The notes beneath the pieces were generated by a model. That model did not search any database. It saw only the letters and a list, made by a program, of their open reading frames with translations, and was not told the origin of the DNA. A DNA stretch of 64,000 nt, taken from positions 186,001 to 250,000 of the forward strand of contig NZ_FOXS01000004.1 of the NCBI RefSeq assembly GCF_900115775.1. Direction: 5' to 3'. Position numbers and translations under genes: made by a program. Below, piece by piece: positions 9,698 to 18,445 of this stretch; the stretch's first letter is position 1, and each line of letters starts with the position of its first letter. The DNA is from Hymenobacter arizonensis (lineage in GTDB: Bacteria > Bacteroidota > Bacteroidia > Cytophagales > Hymenobacteraceae).

Positions 9698-10537
9698 TCA
9701 GCCGGCAGCTTGTGCTTGCTGAACCAGCTCGGGCACTTGCAGCTCCACGGCAATGCGAGAGCCCTGGCCCGGCACCGAATGGTGGTGCAGCTTGGCCTGC
9801 AGCATCTGCACGCGCACGGCAATGCTGCGCAGGCCCACGCCCGCGTTGGCCGCTTGGGCGCCGACACCTCCCAGCATGTCCGTGCTGAAGCCGCACCCAT
9901 TGTCTGCCACCGACAGCGTGAGCAGCGTGCCCCGGTGCAGGAGCTCAATGCGCAGTCGCGTGGCGCCCTCAGCGTGCTTCAGGGCGTTGTTGATGAGCTC
10001 CTGGCAAATCCGATACAAGGCCAGCTCCTGCGCCAGGGGCACGGGCCGGGGGTAGTCGATTTCTATCTCAATGGCGAGCGTGCCCATCTCATTGCAGATA
10101 TCGACCAGGTATTGCAGGGCGGCGGCGAGGCCAAACCGCGACAGCACGGCTGGGTAAAGCGTGTGCGATACGTTGCGCACTTCCTGGGCCGCTGAGGTAA
10201 TGACCTCGTCTACCAAAACCAGTAAGTTGCTGCTGTCGCCGCTGCCGCCGTTTGTCAAGATTCGGCTGATTAGCATCTTGGCCGCCGCAACGGAGGAGCC
10301 GATGCCGTCGTGCAAATCACGCCCGATGCGTTCACGCTCACGCTCCTGCGCCTCGACAATAGCCGCTACCAATTGCTGCTGGTAGGTGGCCTCTGCCGAG
10401 CGCTGGAGCAGTTGCTGCTGCAGCAAGCGCTTTTGGTACAGCACCACAAACATCACGAGGGCACCTGCCGAGAACAGCATGAACCCAATGCCACCCAGCA
10501 GTAACTGGCCAAAGCCTATTTCCGCGGGTGCATCCAC
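9698..10537 (-). CDS. Orphan sensor histidine kinase, HisKA_3 (NarX/LiaS type)
   Basis: 279 residues. One transmembrane helix at about 10-34, a short coiled coil (35-68), a HisKA_3 dimerisation domain with the H-box RERIGRDLHDGIGSS (phospho-acceptor H76), and a HATPase_c domain with N-box ELINNALKHA (180-189), G1 box DNGCGF (212-217) and G2 box GVGLRSIA (233-240). There is no extracellular sensor domain, so the signal probably comes through the membrane or a partner. No response regulator lies next to it. The GTG start lies 22 nt inside the end of the upstream membrane-protein gene, so the two are translationally coupled and the membrane protein is a candidate sensor partner (inference). Confidence 0.9.
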   Translation of the reverse strand: MDAPAEIGFGQLLLGGIGFMLFSAGALVMFVVLYQKRLLQQQLLQRSAEATYQQQLVAAIVEAQERERERIGRDLHDGIGSSVAAAKMLISRILTNGGSGDSSNLLVLVDEVITSAAQEVRNVSHTLYPAVLSRFGLAAALQYLVDICNEMGTLAIEIEIDYPRPVPLAQELALYRICQELINNALKHAEGATRLRIELLHRGTLLTLSVADNGCGFSTDMLGGVGAQAANAGVGLRSIAVRVQMLQAKLHHHSVPGQGSRIAVELQVPELVQQAQAAG

Positions 10538-11175
10538 AAAGCGAAGCTATAAATACAGTAAAGCATCATATAGAGCACGGCATTAATGGCCCAAATGGTC
10601 ATGTTTAGCTGCTTGGAATAGCGCAGCAGGTAGTTGCTGAACAGCGCAATCTGCATGTAGCCAACGGAGTAGACGAACAGCCCGGTTGAAACCCAAAACA
10701 TGGGCTCACGGGTTAGTTGCACTACCCGTAGCTCGTGGAGTAGCTTGCGAAAATACAGCCCCGCCAGGGTCAGCACCAGCAGGTGTTTGATTATTTGCAC
10801 GCTGGGCTTGAAGCGGGCCATTTCCGGGAAGAGCAGGCTGTCGAGCAGCACGTAGGCCGTGAAGCTGGCGATGAGCCACGGCGCAGCTTTGGCAAAGGAC
10901 GCCGACTGCAGGGCCCGGCGGTAAACCAGCACCAGCAGCCAGAACTCGCCGGCCGCATCGAGGGGCATCAGAAATAGGTTGGACCGGTGCTGCATGCGCA
11001 GCAGGCGCGATATCACCTCAATGACCAACGCGAACCCAATGAGCCCAACGAGGTAGCGCAAGGCTGGCGGCAGCCGGCGAAAGCGCGTGAGCCCAATTAA
11101 AAACGCCACAACAACCGGCACCGGTGCCAGTTGAATCAGCAGCGTTTGGAGCGGAAAAGCAGAGGAGTCGGCCAT
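10516..11175 (-). CDS. Polytopic membrane protein of unknown function, upstream of histidine kinase
   Basis: 219 residues with about seven hydrophobic segments (first at about 10-30, then ~40-58, 70-86, 100-118, 130-148, 160-180, 190-212) separated by short basic loops. The topology resembles the 7TM input modules fused to histidine kinases in other Bacteroidota. Here the module is a separate protein whose gene end overlaps the start of the kinase gene by 22 nt. No enzyme motif is visible. The ATG (MADSSAFPL) is preferred over an upstream TTG that adds eight residues. Inference: it may be the sensor half of a split receptor kinase. Confidence 0.75.
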   Translation of the reverse strand: MADSSAFPLQTLLIQLAPVPVVVAFLIGLTRFRRLPPALRYLVGLIGFALVIEVISRLLRMQHRSNLFLMPLDAAGEFWLLVLVYRRALQSASFAKAAPWLIASFTAYVLLDSLLFPEMARFKPSVQIIKHLLVLTLAGLYFRKLLHELRVVQLTREPMFWVSTGLFVYSVGYMQIALFSNYLLRYSKQLNMTIWAINAVLYMMLYCIYSFALWMHPRK

Positions 11176-11223
11176 GGCAAAAGATGCCTTATGCGGCAAA
11201 GCCAGCGCGGCCGGGCAGCGAGC

Positions 11224-11949
11224 TTAGCATGTGGGAGGGCAGGGGGCCGATACGTCGTAGAAAGGCGAAAACTCCTCTAAGTTGGCGCCGGCTGGGTTGG
11301 CATTTCCAAGGTTAGCCAAGTGCACCACCAAGCCAAAACTGTGCACCTTGGCATCGGTGTCGGGCCCGGTGCTGCGATAGAATTCGTGCAGCCCGAAGCT
11401 GATGCGCAGGCTTGCCTGCTCCAGCTGCGCTGGGCTCGCTTTCTTGAGCTCAGAAAGCGGCTTCATGAAGTCCTTCAAATCGAAGGTGTAGCCCCGCAGG
11501 GGCCCGTAAGTGGTGTCAAATAATGCCGGGCTCACTTTTTTCAGGGCAGCCCATTGCTGTAACCACTTCCGGGCCAGGATGTCGGCCACGTTCATGCCGT
11601 CGGCGTCAGTTATTTCTTTTTCCACCAACTCGTTGGTAGAGTAGTACGAGGACAGGCGGGCGCCCAGCCTGTCGGTAGCCAGCAGGGCCAGGGTGAAATA
11701 GGGCTTGGCGGCGCTGCTGTCGTTATTAATAATAAAGCGGGCCTTAATGTGATGCGCCCCAACCGTGGAGAGCAGCTGAATGACGTCGGTGAGGGGAAAA
11801 TCCACGCCCTGAATCAATTTGTTTTTGCTGGCCTGGAACACTTCTTGCAATTCGGCGCCGTTGGCAGAATGAGTTAGCCGCGTCCATTCGGCGGCATATT
11901 GCTCAAATTCGTGTTGGCTGATAATGCCCGAGGTTTTGACGAGGCTCAT
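11224..11949 (-). CDS. Hypothetical protein
   Basis: 241 residues, soluble, no signal peptide or transmembrane segment. Family not recognised. The N-terminal part (SQHEFEQYAAEWTRLTH...) is alpha-helical. A middle segment (HHIKARFIINNDSSAAKPYFTLALLATD) looks like beta-strands, and the rest has Tyr- and Leu-rich helices. The C-terminus ends in SAPCPPTC with two Cys. Base composition is like its neighbours. It lies 48 nt upstream of the membrane-protein gene on the same strand and could be in the same transcript, but nothing links their functions. Confidence 0.7.
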   Translation of the reverse strand: MSLVKTSGIISQHEFEQYAAEWTRLTHSANGAELQEVFQASKNKLIQGVDFPLTDVIQLLSTVGAHHIKARFIINNDSSAAKPYFTLALLATDRLGARLSSYYSTNELVEKEITDADGMNVADILARKWLQQWAALKKVSPALFDTTYGPLRGYTFDLKDFMKPLSELKKASPAQLEQASLRISFGLHEFYRSTGPDTDAKVHSFGLVVHLANLGNANPAGANLEEFSPFYDVSAPCPPTC

Positions 11950-12129
11950 GATAGCAGAAATAAGGGAGTTGTTGGCACAGTGCCAAATGTATGCCCTAAC
12001 CTCGACTATCTACCGTGTTTTGTTTGACCAGTACGTTTTATAATTCAAGCAGTTAAATCATAAATATCCCCGAGCTTTTAGGGCGTCGGACTTCTACCCG
12101 GCCTGAGCTGCAAAGAGGGTGCCCGGTAT

Positions 12130-12741
12130 TTATTCGTGAAACGACTTCTCCCCAGCCGGAATCGCCACTTCCAGCCGGTTATCGGCCGGGGGCACGGGGC
12201 AGCTGTAGTCGTTATTGTAAGCGCAGAAAGGATTGTAGGCAGTATTAAAATCCAGCTTCAATTCAGCCACATTAAGCTTGGGCAGCGGCGCGTCGAGGTA
12301 GCGGCCGCCGCCGTAGGTTTCGCGGCCGTTGGTAAGGTCGGTGAAGGGAATAAATAGCGTCGAATCTTTACCCGTGGCTTTTAAATAAATACCTAATTGA
12401 TGGGAGGTTTTATTAAAAGTGAATTGCGCCTTGCCCCAGTTTAAATATTTCTCCGCCCGGTTGTCGCTCATTTGCATGGAAATAGTATCCGGTTTTTCGT
12501 TGCGGATAATGGTGGCATTAATTACAAATGCTAAATCGGCGGGGTAATATTTCAGGCTATCGAATTGCGCTTTTTGCGCATCGGGAATGGGCGATTCGGC
12601 GGATTGGCGGAAGGATTGATTTTTTGCTTTGCGGGCTTTGTTTATTTGGGCCGCGTAGGCGCTGGCGTCAAGTTTTGTGTCGTTTAAGGAATAAAATATA
12701 ATTCCTATTACTGCGACGGCTATTGCTATTTTCTTAATCAT
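12130..12741 (-). CDS. DUF1684 family membrane-anchored protein
   Basis: 203 residues from the ATG of MIKKIAIAVAVIGIIF. An N-terminal hydrophobic helix (3-19) is a signal anchor or uncleaved leader. The C-terminal part carries the DUF1684 signature: FIPFTDLTNGRETYGGGRYLD, DFNTAYNPFCAYNNDYSCP, then PPADNRLEVAIPAGEK. Members usually have this YNP-CAYN-YSCP block near the end. The biochemical role of the family is not established. The base composition of the middle part is more AT-rich than that of nearby genes. It is divergent from the M1 aminopeptidase gene with a 94-nt gap. Confidence 0.88.
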   Translation of the reverse strand: MIKKIAIAVAVIGIIFYSLNDTKLDASAYAAQINKARKAKNQSFRQSAESPIPDAQKAQFDSLKYYPADLAFVINATIIRNEKPDTISMQMSDNRAEKYLNWGKAQFTFNKTSHQLGIYLKATGKDSTLFIPFTDLTNGRETYGGGRYLDAPLPKLNVAELKLDFNTAYNPFCAYNNDYSCPVPPADNRLEVAIPAGEKSFHE

Positions 12742-12835
12742 GCGAGCATTCTTTTTGAAAAGGTAGGCAACCCGGGGTGCATCGGGCGGCATCTTTGGCC
12801 TCAACTACTAGCTGCGGTACTTCCGTGTTCGCCTT

Positions 12836-15298
12836 ATGCGCAAATTCTTTTTGCTTGCTCTTGCTCTGGTTGGCATTGCGCCCGCATTCGCCCAACAGCC
12901 GGCTTCGACTATCTACCGCGCCACCGAGCGGCAAACCAACCAACTGGTGCACACCAAGCTGGACGTGCGTTTCGACTACGCCAAGCGATACCTCCACGGC
13001 CGCGAATGGGTCACGCTGAAGCCCCACAGCTATGCCACCGATTCGCTACGGCTCGACGCTAAAGGCATGGACATAAAAACCGTGGCCCTGATGCAAGGCG
13101 ACAAGCTCCAGCCGCTGAAATACGATTACAATAAGCGGCAGCTGCTCATCCGTTTGGGTCGCTTGGTGCCGGCTGGCGAGGCTTATACCATCTACCTCGA
13201 ATACACGGCCAAGCCCGACGAGCTAGGTGCCAAAGGCAGCGCTGCCATTACCGGCGCTAAGGGCCTGTACTTTATCAACCCCGACAGCGCGGTAGCGGGT
13301 AAGCCGGTGCAAATCTGGACGCAGGGCGAGACCGATGCCAACTCCGTCTGGTTTCCCACCATCGACCAACCCACCCAGAAAACCACCCAGGAAATCAGCA
13401 TGACCGTGCCTGCCAAGTACGTCACGCTGAGCAACGGCGCCCTGGTGAGCCAGACGCCCGCTGGCCCCGGTCTGCGCACCGACACCTGGAAAATGGACCA
13501 GCCCCACGCTCCCTACCTGTTTATGATGGCGGTGGGCGATTTCAAAATCACTAAGGATACTTGGCGCGGCAAGGAAGTGAGCTACTACCTCGAGCCGCAG
13601 TATGCGGCCCAGGCCCGCCAGATTTTTGGCAGAACGCCCCGCATGCTGGAGTTCTTCTCGCAGCGCCTGGGGGTCGATTACCCTTTCAATAAGTACAGCC
13701 AAGTGGTGTGCCGGGAGTTTGTGGCAGGGGCCATGGAAAACACCACGGCGTCGCTTTTTGGCGAACAGGCCCAGGGCTCGGCCCGCGAGCTGCTGGATTG
13801 GCGGTACGCCGGCGTGGAGCGTGAAATTGCCCACGAGCTGTTTCACCAGTGGTTTGGCGACTACGTGACGGCCGAAAGCTGGGGCCAGCTGACCATGAAC
13901 GAGTCGTTTGCCAACTACAGCGAGATTCTGTGGGCCGAGCACGAACTCGGTCCCGATGCCGCCGCCCAGCAAGCCGATATCAGCCTGCGCACCTACTTCC
14001 GCAACCCCGCCAACTTCCTGAAGCCGCTCGTGCGCTTTCAGTATGCCGATAAGGAGGACATGTTCGACGCCGTGACTTACCAAAAGGGCGGCAACATCCT
14101 CAACATGCTGCGGGCCTACCTGGGTGAGGAAGTGTTTTTCCAGGGCCTGCAGCGCTACCTCAAGCAGCAGGCTTTTGGCACCGGCGAGCCGCACCAGCTC
14201 CGGCTGGCCCTGGAAGAAGCCTCGGGCCGGGACCTGAACTGGTTTTTTAATCAGTGGTACTACCGCGCCGGCCACCCCGTTGTCACCGTGACTTACCAGT
14301 GGGACGCGGCCCGCAAACGCCAAGCCATAGTGGTGCGCCAAACCCAGGCGGGCGCCCCGTTTGTGCTGCCCCTCGCGGTAGACGTGTATACCAAAGGCCG
14401 CGCCCAGCGCTACCCCGCGACCCTGCGCCACGCCGTTGACACCCTCTATTTCCCCGCTGCTACCAAGCCTGACCTGGTGAACGTGGACGCCGAAAAAGTG
14501 CTGGTGTGGCAGAAGGAAGACCAAAAATCACTGGCCGAATTCGCTTATCAGTACCGCCACGCCCCGCGCTACCTCGACCGCCGCGAGGCCCTGCAGGCGG
14601 CCCAGGCCAAAATAGCTGACCCCGTGGCACACAAAATTTTGCTAGCGGGCCTGGCCGACAAGTCGGCGGCCCTGCGGGAACTGGCCGTGGAGGGAATCGA
14701 CCTCAAAATCCCGGCCCTGCGCAAGGCAGCGGCCCCGCTGCTGGCGAAGCTGGCCGCTTCGGATTCGTCGGTGCACGTGCAGGCGGCGGCCATCAGCGCC
14801 TTGGCTACGCTGCGCGACAAGCGCTATGCTCCACTTCTCAGCAAGGCACTGGGCAGCAAATCCTACAAAGTGCAGGGCGCCGCCCTCCAGGCCCTGTTGC
14901 CCCTCGACCCAAAACAGGCGCTGGCCCGGGCCACAGCATTCGAAACCGATAACAAGGGGCCCCTAACCGTAGCCCTGGTGACAGTATATGGCCAGGCAGG
15001 CAGCCGGGCCCAATGGCCGTTGATACTGGCCAAATACGATGCCGCGGAGCCAACCGACCAGTTCGATATGCTGCCCGGCCTCGGCGACATGCTCGGCCGT
15101 CTCGACGACCCGGCCGGGTTAGCTCAGGGCATCGGCCGCATTAAGAACCTCACGGTGAAGTACAAGCCCTACATCGACGCCAGTCGGATTATCGGCTTGC
15201 TGCGTCAGGTTCAGGAGCGGCAGTCGAATCGGCCCAATGGGGCGCAAGCTGCGGCGCTGGTGCAACAGGCGGTGGTGGAGATTGAGGCGGCGAAGTAA
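12836..15298 (+). CDS. Secreted M1 family zinc aminopeptidase with C-terminal HEAT-like repeats
   Basis: 820 residues. Signal peptide MRKFFLLALALVGIAPAFA. N-terminal beta-saddle domain (about 30-225), then the thermolysin-like catalytic domain with the exopeptidase motif GAMEN at 298-302 and the zinc site H333-ELF-H337 with E356 (MNESFANYSE). A helical region from about residue 570 to the end shows repeated Ala/Leu-rich helices with conserved DKSAALRELAVEGI-type turns, resembling HEAT repeats. Predicted to remove N-terminal residues from peptides in the periplasm or outside. All catalytic residues are present, so it should be active. It fits the other secreted peptidases in the window. Confidence 0.93.
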   Translation: MRKFFLLALALVGIAPAFAQQPASTIYRATERQTNQLVHTKLDVRFDYAKRYLHGREWVTLKPHSYATDSLRLDAKGMDIKTVALMQGDKLQPLKYDYNKRQLLIRLGRLVPAGEAYTIYLEYTAKPDELGAKGSAAITGAKGLYFINPDSAVAGKPVQIWTQGETDANSVWFPTIDQPTQKTTQEISMTVPAKYVTLSNGALVSQTPAGPGLRTDTWKMDQPHAPYLFMMAVGDFKITKDTWRGKEVSYYLEPQYAAQARQIFGRTPRMLEFFSQRLGVDYPFNKYSQVVCREFVAGAMENTTASLFGEQAQGSARELLDWRYAGVEREIAHELFHQWFGDYVTAESWGQLTMNESFANYSEILWAEHELGPDAAAQQADISLRTYFRNPANFLKPLVRFQYADKEDMFDAVTYQKGGNILNMLRAYLGEEVFFQGLQRYLKQQAFGTGEPHQLRLALEEASGRDLNWFFNQWYYRAGHPVVTVTYQWDAARKRQAIVVRQTQAGAPFVLPLAVDVYTKGRAQRYPATLRHAVDTLYFPAATKPDLVNVDAEKVLVWQKEDQKSLAEFAYQYRHAPRYLDRREALQAAQAKIADPVAHKILLAGLADKSAALRELAVEGIDLKIPALRKAAAPLLAKLAASDSSVHVQAAAISALATLRDKRYAPLLSKALGSKSYKVQGAALQALLPLDPKQALARATAFETDNKGPLTVALVTVYGQAGSRAQWPLILAKYDAAEPTDQFDMLPGLGDMLGRLDDPAGLAQGIGRIKNLTVKYKPYIDASRIIGLLRQVQERQSNRPNGAQAAALVQQAVVEIEAAK

Positions 15299-15341
15299 AT
15301 GGGCTTGTGGGGGTAGTTTATACCATCGTTTCGCCACCGTA

Positions 15342-16145
15342 CTACAACACCCCCTCATCCGCAAAGCTGTAGTAGCCCTGGTCGGAATAAATAAGGTGGT
15401 CAAGAATCGGCAAGTCCAGGAACTGGCCGGCTTCTTTCAGCTTCTTGGTGAGCTGGATGTCGGCGGCGCTGGGGTTGCGGTTGCCGCTGGGGTGGTTATG
15501 CACCAGAATGATGCTGCTGGCTAGCTGCTCCAGCGCTTCTTTGAAAATCATTTTGGGGTCGGCTACGGTGCCGGCCACGCCGCCGCGGCTGATGGCGGTT
15601 TTGCGCATCACCACGTTGGCGCGGTTGAGGAGAATGACCCAGAATTCCTCGTGGGGCAGGTCCATCAGGTTGGGGCGAATCAGGTTGTAGATGTCGCGCG
15701 AGCAGGTGATGGTGGTGCGCGGGGCAGCGTCGGCTTCTTTGCGGCGGCGGCCCAGCTCCAGGGCGGCCACCACCGTGATGGCCTTGGCCTCGCCGATGCC
15801 CGGGTGGCGGCAGAGCTGCTTCACGCTTTCCTTCGCCAACGCATTTAGGTCGTTGCCCACACCTTGCAGCATGAGCTTGGCTACGTCGACGGCGGTGAGC
15901 TTGGTGGTGCCCGAACCCAGCAGAATGGCGATGAGCTCGGCATCGGACAGGGCAGCGCGGCCTTTGGCCATCAGCTTTTCGCGGGGCCGGTCTTCCTCGG
16001 CCCAGCTCTTGATGCCCAGGGCGCCGGGCGGCGCGTAGTGTGGGGCCGTACCCGGTGGGGCCGTGCCCGGTAGGGGCGTACTCGGCAGGGGAGGCGTGGG
16101 GCTGGGAAGAGTGAAAGGTTCGGTCAGGCTGTCAGGGGCTTCCAT
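15342..16145 (-). CDS. radC: RadC family JAB1/MPN-domain protein
   Basis: 267 residues. The N-terminal 45 residues are a Pro/Thr-rich low-complexity stretch, rare in the family. The conserved start IKSWAEEDRPREKLMAKG, a helix-hairpin-helix region (CRHPGIGEAKAITVVAALELG) and the metal-binding MPN motif H216-N-H218-PSG with S226 and D229 follow. The family was once linked to DNA repair, but that evidence was withdrawn for E. coli and the function is unknown; the JAMM-type site suggests a metal-dependent hydrolase. The first Met is used because the Pro-rich region is in frame; translation could also begin nearer IKSW. Confidence 0.93.
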   Translation of the reverse strand: MEAPDSLTEPFTLPSPTPPLPSTPLPGTAPPGTAPHYAPPGALGIKSWAEEDRPREKLMAKGRAALSDAELIAILLGSGTTKLTAVDVAKLMLQGVGNDLNALAKESVKQLCRHPGIGEAKAITVVAALELGRRRKEADAAPRTTITCSRDIYNLIRPNLMDLPHEEFWVILLNRANVVMRKTAISRGGVAGTVADPKMIFKEALEQLASSIILVHNHPSGNRNPSAADIQLTKKLKEAGQFLDLPILDHLIYSDQGYYSFADEGVL

Positions 16146-16271
16146 GCGGCACGGCGTTGGTAGAGGGGAAAATGTGAACTAAATGTAAAGCAAAAGCGGA
16201 CCGGCTGCGTTTAAACACCCAGCCTTCTTTGGCGTTAAAGACCAGCGGCACGGGCCGCTTTTTTTCTGATT

Positions 16272-17510
16272 ATGCGAAATCCAATTGTTCCTTTTTTGAT
16301 TCTGGCAGCTATTCTGTTGGCCGAATGGTATGGTTACCAAGCAGTGCGTACCGCGTCGCAGCATTTGTCGCCGGGGACGCGGCGGGGCATTGCGGCGGCT
16401 TACTGGGTAGTATCCCTGAGCTTGTGGGGCCTGGCATTTTGGGCCGGCAGCACCCGCCAGTCCGGCAACACCGTGATGAAAAGCTACCTCATGAGCCTGC
16501 CGCTGCTGCTGCTGGCCGGCAAGCTGCTCATCTTCGTTCCGCTGCTGCTCGAAGACCTGACCCGGCTGGCGCGCTGGGCCGTGAGTTCGGCCACCCGGCC
16601 CGCGGGCGTGGAGGGCGATGCCATTCCGCGCAGCGAGTTTCTGGCCAAGCTGGCGCTGGGCATTGGCGCCATTCCGTTTGCGGCGCTGCTGTGGGGCATG
16701 GTGAAGGGCGCCACCGACTACCAGGTACGCCGCGTCACGCTACGCTTCCCCAACCTGCCGCCGGCCTTCGATGGCTTTAAAGTGGTGCAGATTTCTGACC
16801 TGCACACCGGCAGCTTCAGCTCGACCGAGCCGCTACAGCGGGCCGTAGAAATGATTAATAAGCAGGGCGCCGACCTGGTGCTCATGACCGGCGACCTGGT
16901 GAACAACCGCGCCACCGAAGTTGAGCCGCACATTCCGGCCCTATCCCAAATCAAGTCGGAACTACCCATTTTCTCCAGCCTCGGCAACCACGACTACGGC
17001 GACTACGTGCAGTGGGAGAGCATGACCCACAAGGTTGAGAACCTGGAGCGCCTCAAGCGCAACCACGCCAGCATGGGCTGGACGCTGCTCAACGACACGA
17101 GCCACACCATCACGCGCGGCACCGACAAAATCGCCGTGCTGGGCATTCAAAACAGCAGCTCCCATCTCAATTTTCCCACCTACGGCAACCTGCCTAAAGC
17201 CCATGCTGCCAGTGGCGACGCGCCGTTCAAAATCCTGCTTTCGCACGACCCTTCGTACTGGGAAAGCAACATCCTGGAGTATCCCGACATCGACCTTACC
17301 CTCAGCGGGCACACCCACGGCATGCAGTTCGGCGTGAACCTGCCCTTCCTGAAGTGGAGCCCCGTGCAATACGTGTACAAGCAGTGGGCCGGCCTGTACG
17401 AGCAGGGCCGCCAAAAGCTCTACGTAAACACCGGTTTGGGCTATTTGGGATACCCGGGCCGGGTGGGTTTCCTGCCCGAAATCACCCTATTTGAGTTGCG
17501 TCGGGCATAG
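16272..17510 (+). CDS. Membrane-anchored metallophosphoesterase
   Basis: 412 residues. Three or four N-terminal hydrophobic segments (about 3-20, 35-58, 75-92, 120-140) anchor the protein. The calcineurin-like phosphoesterase domain carries the metal-ligand motifs D176-L-H178, GDLVNN (about 208), G238-N-H-D241, a SHD motif (about 320) and G346-H-T-H-G350. Closest in layout to YkuE-like phosphoesterases, where some members act on UDP-diacylglucosamine or membrane lipids; the substrate here cannot be told. It is divergent from radC with a gap of about 125 nt. All ligands are present, so it should be catalytically active. Confidence 0.92.
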   Translation: MRNPIVPFLILAAILLAEWYGYQAVRTASQHLSPGTRRGIAAAYWVVSLSLWGLAFWAGSTRQSGNTVMKSYLMSLPLLLLAGKLLIFVPLLLEDLTRLARWAVSSATRPAGVEGDAIPRSEFLAKLALGIGAIPFAALLWGMVKGATDYQVRRVTLRFPNLPPAFDGFKVVQISDLHTGSFSSTEPLQRAVEMINKQGADLVLMTGDLVNNRATEVEPHIPALSQIKSELPIFSSLGNHDYGDYVQWESMTHKVENLERLKRNHASMGWTLLNDTSHTITRGTDKIAVLGIQNSSSHLNFPTYGNLPKAHAASGDAPFKILLSHDPSYWESNILEYPDIDLTLSGHTHGMQFGVNLPFLKWSPVQYVYKQWAGLYEQGRQKLYVNTGLGYLGYPGRVGFLPEITLFELRRA

Positions 17511-17637
17511 CCAAAGCAGAGTTCAAAGGGAGTAAGAGGCAAGGGATATATAGTTGAAGCAACATCTGCGACGGCCCCGCCGTAAAGGGCGCTTAACAAC
17601 TCAACCATACCGGTTGTTTCCCCTTAATTCTCAAACC

Positions 17638-18309
17638 ATGAAAAATTCCCTTTTGATTCTCGCGGGCGCTGCTGCCCTTTCGCTGGCTTCCTGTTCGCAG
17701 GAAAAAACCACCGACACCACTGTAGCCGGTGGCGAAGGCATGACCACGACAACCACCACCACGACCACCGGGCCAATGACGGAAGCCCAAATTGAGGCCC
17801 GCGCGCAGCGCATTGCCGACAAAATGGTGGCCGATATGAAAATTACGGACGAGGCTACCAAAACCAAAATCCGCACCGTGTACGTGAACCGCTACCGCCA
17901 GATGGGCGACATGCAGAGCCGGTACACCACCGACACCACCGGCATGGCCGCTTCGATGCGCGAAGCCAACATGGCCACCGACGAAGAGCTGAAAACGATT
18001 TTCACCAACCCCACGCAGTACCAGGCTTACGAAGCCAGCCGCCCCACCTACTACGAAATGGAGCGCGCTGAGCCCGCCATGTCGTCTTCGGCCGACATGA
18101 GCTCGGAGATGAGCGAAACGTCGTCGGACATGGACGCCAGCGCAAGCGGCACGGGTTCGATGTCGGCCAACAAAGGCGAGAAAATCAAGATGAGCTCCGA
18201 TGGCGACATCAAAATCAAGGATGCCCAAGGCAACAAAACCAAGGTTGACGGCGACGACGGCACCCTGAAAATGAAGAACGCAGACGGTTCGAAAACCAAG
18301 ATTAAGTAA
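17638..18309 (+). CDS. Putative lipoprotein with acidic/basic repeat tail
   Basis: 223 residues from the ATG of MKNSLLILAGAAALSLASC. The lipobox LASC gives a lipidated Cys at residue 19. A Thr-only stretch follows (eight Thr), then a helical region (about 45-140) rich in Met and charged residues with a YVNRYRQMGDM motif, a Ser/Met/Asp-rich segment, and a tail of short alternating repeats (GDIKIKDAQGNKTKVDGD, GTLKMKNADGSKTKIK) that suggest beta-strand pairs. Family not recognised. An upstream in-frame extension of 28 residues lacks leader features and was rejected. A terminator follows directly. Confidence 0.8.
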   Translation: MKNSLLILAGAAALSLASCSQEKTTDTTVAGGEGMTTTTTTTTTGPMTEAQIEARAQRIADKMVADMKITDEATKTKIRTVYVNRYRQMGDMQSRYTTDTTGMAASMREANMATDEELKTIFTNPTQYQAYEASRPTYYEMERAEPAMSSSADMSSEMSETSSDMDASASGTGSMSANKGEKIKMSSDGDIKIKDAQGNKTKVDGDDGTLKMKNADGSKTKIK

Positions 18310-18337
18310 GGTTCGGCGGCTTGCTGCCAAGTCTTTA

Positions 18338-18370
18338 GAGCCCGCGCCTGCAACGGTGCGGGCTTTTTTT
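18338..18370 (+). terminator. Rho-independent terminator after lipoprotein gene
   Basis: The stem AGCCCGC/GCGGGCT with a loop of about 12 nt is followed by a run of seven T. It lies about 30 nt downstream of the lipoprotein stop codon. Confidence 0.85.
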
Positions 18371-18445
18371 GTCTCCCTGGTGCACAACTTTGCGGTTGAA
18401 TTGTGTTAGTTGGTCGTAATAAGTCAAGGCGTATTGGATACAGGA

